A stretch of 9,732 nt of DNA. Origin: an uncultured Chlorobiales bacterium. GTDB taxonomy: Bacteria > Bacteroidota > Chlorobiia > Chlorobiales > Thermochlorobacteraceae. Under the pieces are notes generated by a model that did not search any database, had not been told where the DNA came from, and saw only the letters and a program-made list of their open reading frames with translations. Location: NCBI GenBank assembly GCA_937959145.1, contig CALGMC010000079.1:1-9732 (forward strand), given 5' to 3'. Position 1 is the first letter of the stretch, and every line of letters starts with the position of its first letter. Positions 8,201 through 9,732 of the stretch are shown in pieces. The position numbers were made by a program, and so were the translations under genes.

Positions 8201-8719
8201 TCACTTCGCACATTCGGCGCGTTCAACTTCGGCAACGAGACGGATTTCTTCTTTCACAATTTCATTTCAGGCTTAATCGGCATGCGCGGCTACGAGTTCT
8301 TCGCCATCGGTGGCGACCGCGCCGCATTTGCACATCTTGAATATCGCGCTCCGATTTTCACGAATCTCGATGTGCAGTTTTTTCATCTCTATTTCAACCA
8401 TCTTTACTTCTCGACTTACTTCGACATCGGCGCGGCGTGGAGCCGGCAAATTCCCTCGCTTAACAACTGGCGAAAAGACATCGGCTTTGAACTTCGCCTT
8501 GCCGCAAACTCGTTTTATGCGTTCCCGACCAGCATTTTCATCAGTGCCACTTACGGCTTAGACCGCTTCGACCAACCACTCCGACGTGGCTTTGAACAAC
8601 AAGGCGGACGAAATTTTGTAACCTACGGGCGCGAATGGCTCTTTCACTTCGGCATGCTCTTCGACTTCGATTTTCTTGCGGACGAAACCGTGCGCGGCGC
8701 ACGACTTCTGCTCCGTTAA
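5288..8719 (+). CDS. Exported gluzincin-like peptidase / TolB-type propeller / BamA-like barrel protein
   Basis: A 1143-residue envelope protein starting at GTG; the next residues form a typical signal peptide (KRFSLLATILLFSASILLA, likely cut after Ala20). The N-terminal region (about 30-300) resembles peptidase MA/gluzincin proteins: HEYTH at 123-127 supplies two zinc His and the catalytic Glu, and E183 in WLAEG is the likely third ligand. Residues about 315-620 hold at least six PD40/TolB-like blades with SPDGKKLYY-type repeats (near 317, 400, 448, 497, 551 and 592). From about 690 the sequence turns into alternating aromatic strands of an outer-membrane barrel, with an Omp85-type GMRGY (R1000), GGDRA and LEYRAPIF. 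The propeller and peptidase would sit in the periplasm, anchored by the barrel. The only two cysteines are C379 and C382. The substrate and role (proteolysis, assembly or secretion) are unknown. Confidence 0.88.
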   Translation: MKRFSLLATILLFSASILLAQPEAYSHPELNWKTIETEHFTVSFHDGAERSARLAAKIAEEVYPAITSLYKHDPGKVNIVIKDTDDYSNGGAYFTENKIEIWAPSLEFPFRGQHQWLRDVITHEYTHIVTLTAAMKVGTFMPAAFIQAFGYEPTRRNDILYGFPNRLVSYPIAGFNVPFWLAEGVAQYQRPELRYDMWDSHRDMILRSDVLAGKTASLSEISNPVIRPGFGGEQWYNYGFAFTRYLATKYGEPSLERLMKNFASISNYNVDAALEETYNKPAEKIYAEWKAYLSNDYKARTQAIEVQAGKIIEQEGMNFSPIFSPDGKKLYYISNGGATVGGYGIFVKELGKDSAFKTASRPTVKDIFVHHRSSEYGVCKSCGYHFSESQSLLRGVSSRLAITNDGSKLLYSKYTGTSWKVQRYNDLFLYDIKNDEETRLTYQKRLETPALSPDNKTFVAVTQKDGTENLVEGNFTTDTAKQHLRVLTHFKNGEKVLTPIYSADGSKIFFALGIRNQRRLMQLDRTSGELSPLTEAIDEKNPYLTIDERDLSLTPDGKYLLYASNPTGIFNLYRLNLETKQSEQLTNVLTGAFMPSMDASGKIAYAHFTHTGYKLALLDSVQPIKNPNAVYRKEPTLIAFEGTRSESAQFASLSSSVAEIARHNVSERDSLYKNLIEYDDTVIPQYEVREYTKLFSTINVVPLIRFDAYTKPQGGFWQDAWRAAKFGAAFNSSEVLGQFNLFGVFAFAPGSGFADGAQNPVTKIFELERDAYLSLEYTDQTILPASMLPKFSLDIFHITRNVPQAGQFGGYTTDFSPNDSTFYNVSFAATQFDLSLRFRIPINNLFFQASSFRTTFSLGIYSSKINSFFWEPLGQTLPASSDNYFIGRSASLFWKLDLRARSFNQNINPVGFLSRIRLDYENSKLQTGNKFVESTGTFRPVYDTYKFVRLTTDLNYYFPLPTWSPRFQHTLSLRTFGAFNFGNETDFFFHNFISGLIGMRGYEFFAIGGDRAAFAHLEYRAPIFTNLDVQFFHLYFNHLYFSTYFDIGAAWSRQIPSLNNWRKDIGFELRLAANSFYAFPTSIFISATYGLDRFDQPLRRGFEQQGGRNFVTYGREWLFHFGMLFDFDFLADETVRGARLLLR

Positions 8720-8757
8720 TCCATTATGTCAATTCACATGAACGCTATCTTCCGTTT

Positions 8758-8783
8758 GTCATTCCGAACGCAGCGAGGAATCC
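8758..8783. repeat. Dispersed intergenic repeat-like element
   Basis: The 26-nt stretch beginning GTCATTCCGAACG and ending AGCGAGGAATCC matches, from memory, a family of short palindromic intergenic repeats found in many bacterial genomes. It contains the inverted pair ATTCC (8761-8765)/GGAAT (8777-8781). Its reverse strand reads as an IPRCVRNDK peptide, a familiar spurious product of such repeats. Only one copy is in the window, so repetition cannot be shown here. Confidence 0.55.
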
Positions 8784-8803
8784 ATATTAGCAACTCTATT
8801 CGC

Positions 8804-9732
8804 ATGAACTTTCTTTGCCTTGCTTTGCTTCTTGTGGTTTCTTTGATGCGTCTCTCTGCCGAAGAACCCAAACCACATGCCTTACTCAAACGCGAGCGAT
8901 TGATTTCGCTTATCTCCAACGAGTCGACTCACAAGCAAGAAATATCCATGTCGGTGCTTTCGCTGAATCGTCCGCTTGTGATTGATGGCGAATATGTGGC
9001 ATATCGCGATGCGGGCATGGTTTCAACGACGCCGGCCGCCAAATTGCGTTCGCCTGTGATTGGTGTTGCGTTTTCGGCAATCGTGCCGGGTGCAGGAGAA
9101 TTTTATGCGGAAAGTTATTGGCGGTCTGCCCTTTTCTTTGCCGCCGAAGTCGCTCTTTGGGCAACGGCAATTCACTATCAAAACAAAGGACGACAAGGCG
9201 AGCGCGATTTTGTTGCCTTTGCCGACGGACTTGCACCGAACGGCACAGGCTTTGCGAACGACGGCAGAGCACGGTGGGACGCGGTTCGATTCGCCGAACG
9301 CATGTCGGAGATTTATACCACAGAACGCTTTCTTAATTCAGGACTTGTTCCAAATGCGAATCAAATCCGACAAATGGCGACCGAACTCGGCACGGCGCAA
9401 CGCTTGAACGAAATTCGCAATCGTGATTATCGATTCCTCAATGCCTTTGAGCGCATTGCCGTCTCTGCCGCTAACAACGCCACGCTTTCGCACACGCTTC
9501 CGCCCTACGGCGACCAGCAGTATTACGAACTCATCGGCAAATACAGCGAGTATGCGATTGGTTGGTATGATTACGATGTTACGCGCATGAACAATCGTTT
9601 TGAAATTCACTCACAGGTCTACTTGCAGTATGCTTCTATGCGCGGCATGGCAAATCAAAATTTGAAAACCGCGTCGAACTTCTTCTCGCTCATTGTGCTC
9701 AATCACGCGCTCTCCGCCGTTGATGCGCTCAT
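8804..9732 (+). CDS. DUF5683-like membrane protein, 3' truncated
   Basis: The frame is open from the ATG at 8804 to the window edge, giving 309 complete codons with no stop, and the gene continues beyond. The N-terminus (MNFLCLALLLVVSLMRLSA) looks like a signal peptide or signal anchor. Residues about 85-125 contain SPVIGVAFSAIVPGAGEFY (PGAG at 95-98) followed by a hydrophobic segment with SALFFAAEVALWATAI, which resembles the DUF5683 family of Bacteroidota envelope proteins. The rest is a mostly polar, Tyr- and Asn-rich region, and the end of the window begins another hydrophobic stretch. In-frame ATGs at 8726 and 8738 also exist, but they would translate the dispersed repeat, so 8804 is preferred. 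It follows the barrel protein by 84 nt, supporting an envelope role; its biochemical function is unknown. Confidence 0.8.
   Translation, partial: MNFLCLALLLVVSLMRLSAEEPKPHALLKRERLISLISNESTHKQEISMSVLSLNRPLVIDGEYVAYRDAGMVSTTPAAKLRSPVIGVAFSAIVPGAGEFYAESYWRSALFFAAEVALWATAIHYQNKGRQGERDFVAFADGLAPNGTGFANDGRARWDAVRFAERMSEIYTTERFLNSGLVPNANQIRQMATELGTAQRLNEIRNRDYRFLNAFERIAVSAANNATLSHTLPPYGDQQYYELIGKYSEYAIGWYDYDVTRMNNRFEIHSQVYLQYASMRGMANQNLKTASNFFSLIVLNHALSAVDAL

Noticed and set aside
5288..8719. Reading the large protein as a TolB of the Tol-Pal system
   Set aside because: TolB is about 430 residues without a peptidase region or barrel, and no tolA, tolQ, tolR or pal gene is nearby; only the propeller is similar.
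8734..8919. 61-codon minus-strand open frame
   Set aside because: It translates the reverse strand of the repeat-like element into the familiar spurious IPRCVRNDK peptide and overlaps the start of the DUF5683-like gene.
8910..9610. Several open frames on both strands near the right edge
   Set aside because: They sit inside the continuous DUF5683-like frame and have the composition of out-of-frame translation.

Overview
The window appears to come from a moderate-GC bacterium of the Chlorobiota/Bacteroidota group, perhaps a Chloroherpeton-like lineage. This placement rests on three gene families remembered as typical of that group: a PfkB kinase of a Bacteroidota-type subfamily, a periplasmic peptidase/propeller/outer-membrane-barrel protein, and a DUF5683-like membrane protein. 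It is an inference from protein resemblance, not from a search. All recognised genes lie on the + strand, and both ends of the window cut through a gene.

The left block (1-3097) is a tight cluster. It holds a 5'-truncated GH13 (alpha-amylase/GlgE-like) protein, a PfkB-family kinase starting 31 nt later, and a 130-residue uncharacterised protein whose start overlaps the kinase stop. The GH13 protein keeps the nucleophile Asp and the acid/base Glu but has lost several other canonical catalytic residues, so its activity is uncertain. The cluster suggests carbohydrate metabolism, with no substrate identifiable.

The middle block (3143-5091) has a tRNA-Arg(CCU) without an encoded CCA, a Pro-1 tautomerase-superfamily protein 24 nt after it, and an NtrC-type sigma-54 response regulator starting 12 nt after the tautomerase stop. 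The regulator has all three domains, a variant GAFTDA loop, and no histidine kinase beside it.

The right block (5092-9732) starts with a 196-bp spacer that begins in a degenerate TAATGAG heptamer repeat. It continues with a 1143-residue exported protein combining a gluzincin-type zinc peptidase region (HEYTH...E), a TolB/PD40-like propeller and an Omp85/BamA-like barrel. A short spacer carrying a dispersed-repeat-like element follows. The last gene is a 3'-truncated DUF5683-like membrane protein that runs off the window. These last two genes point to cell-envelope functions.

I found no CRISPR array, insertion sequence, phage gene or recognisable defence system. The most notable items are the three-part envelope protein with its lone CxxC pair, the catalytically degenerate GH13 protein, and the two small repeat elements.
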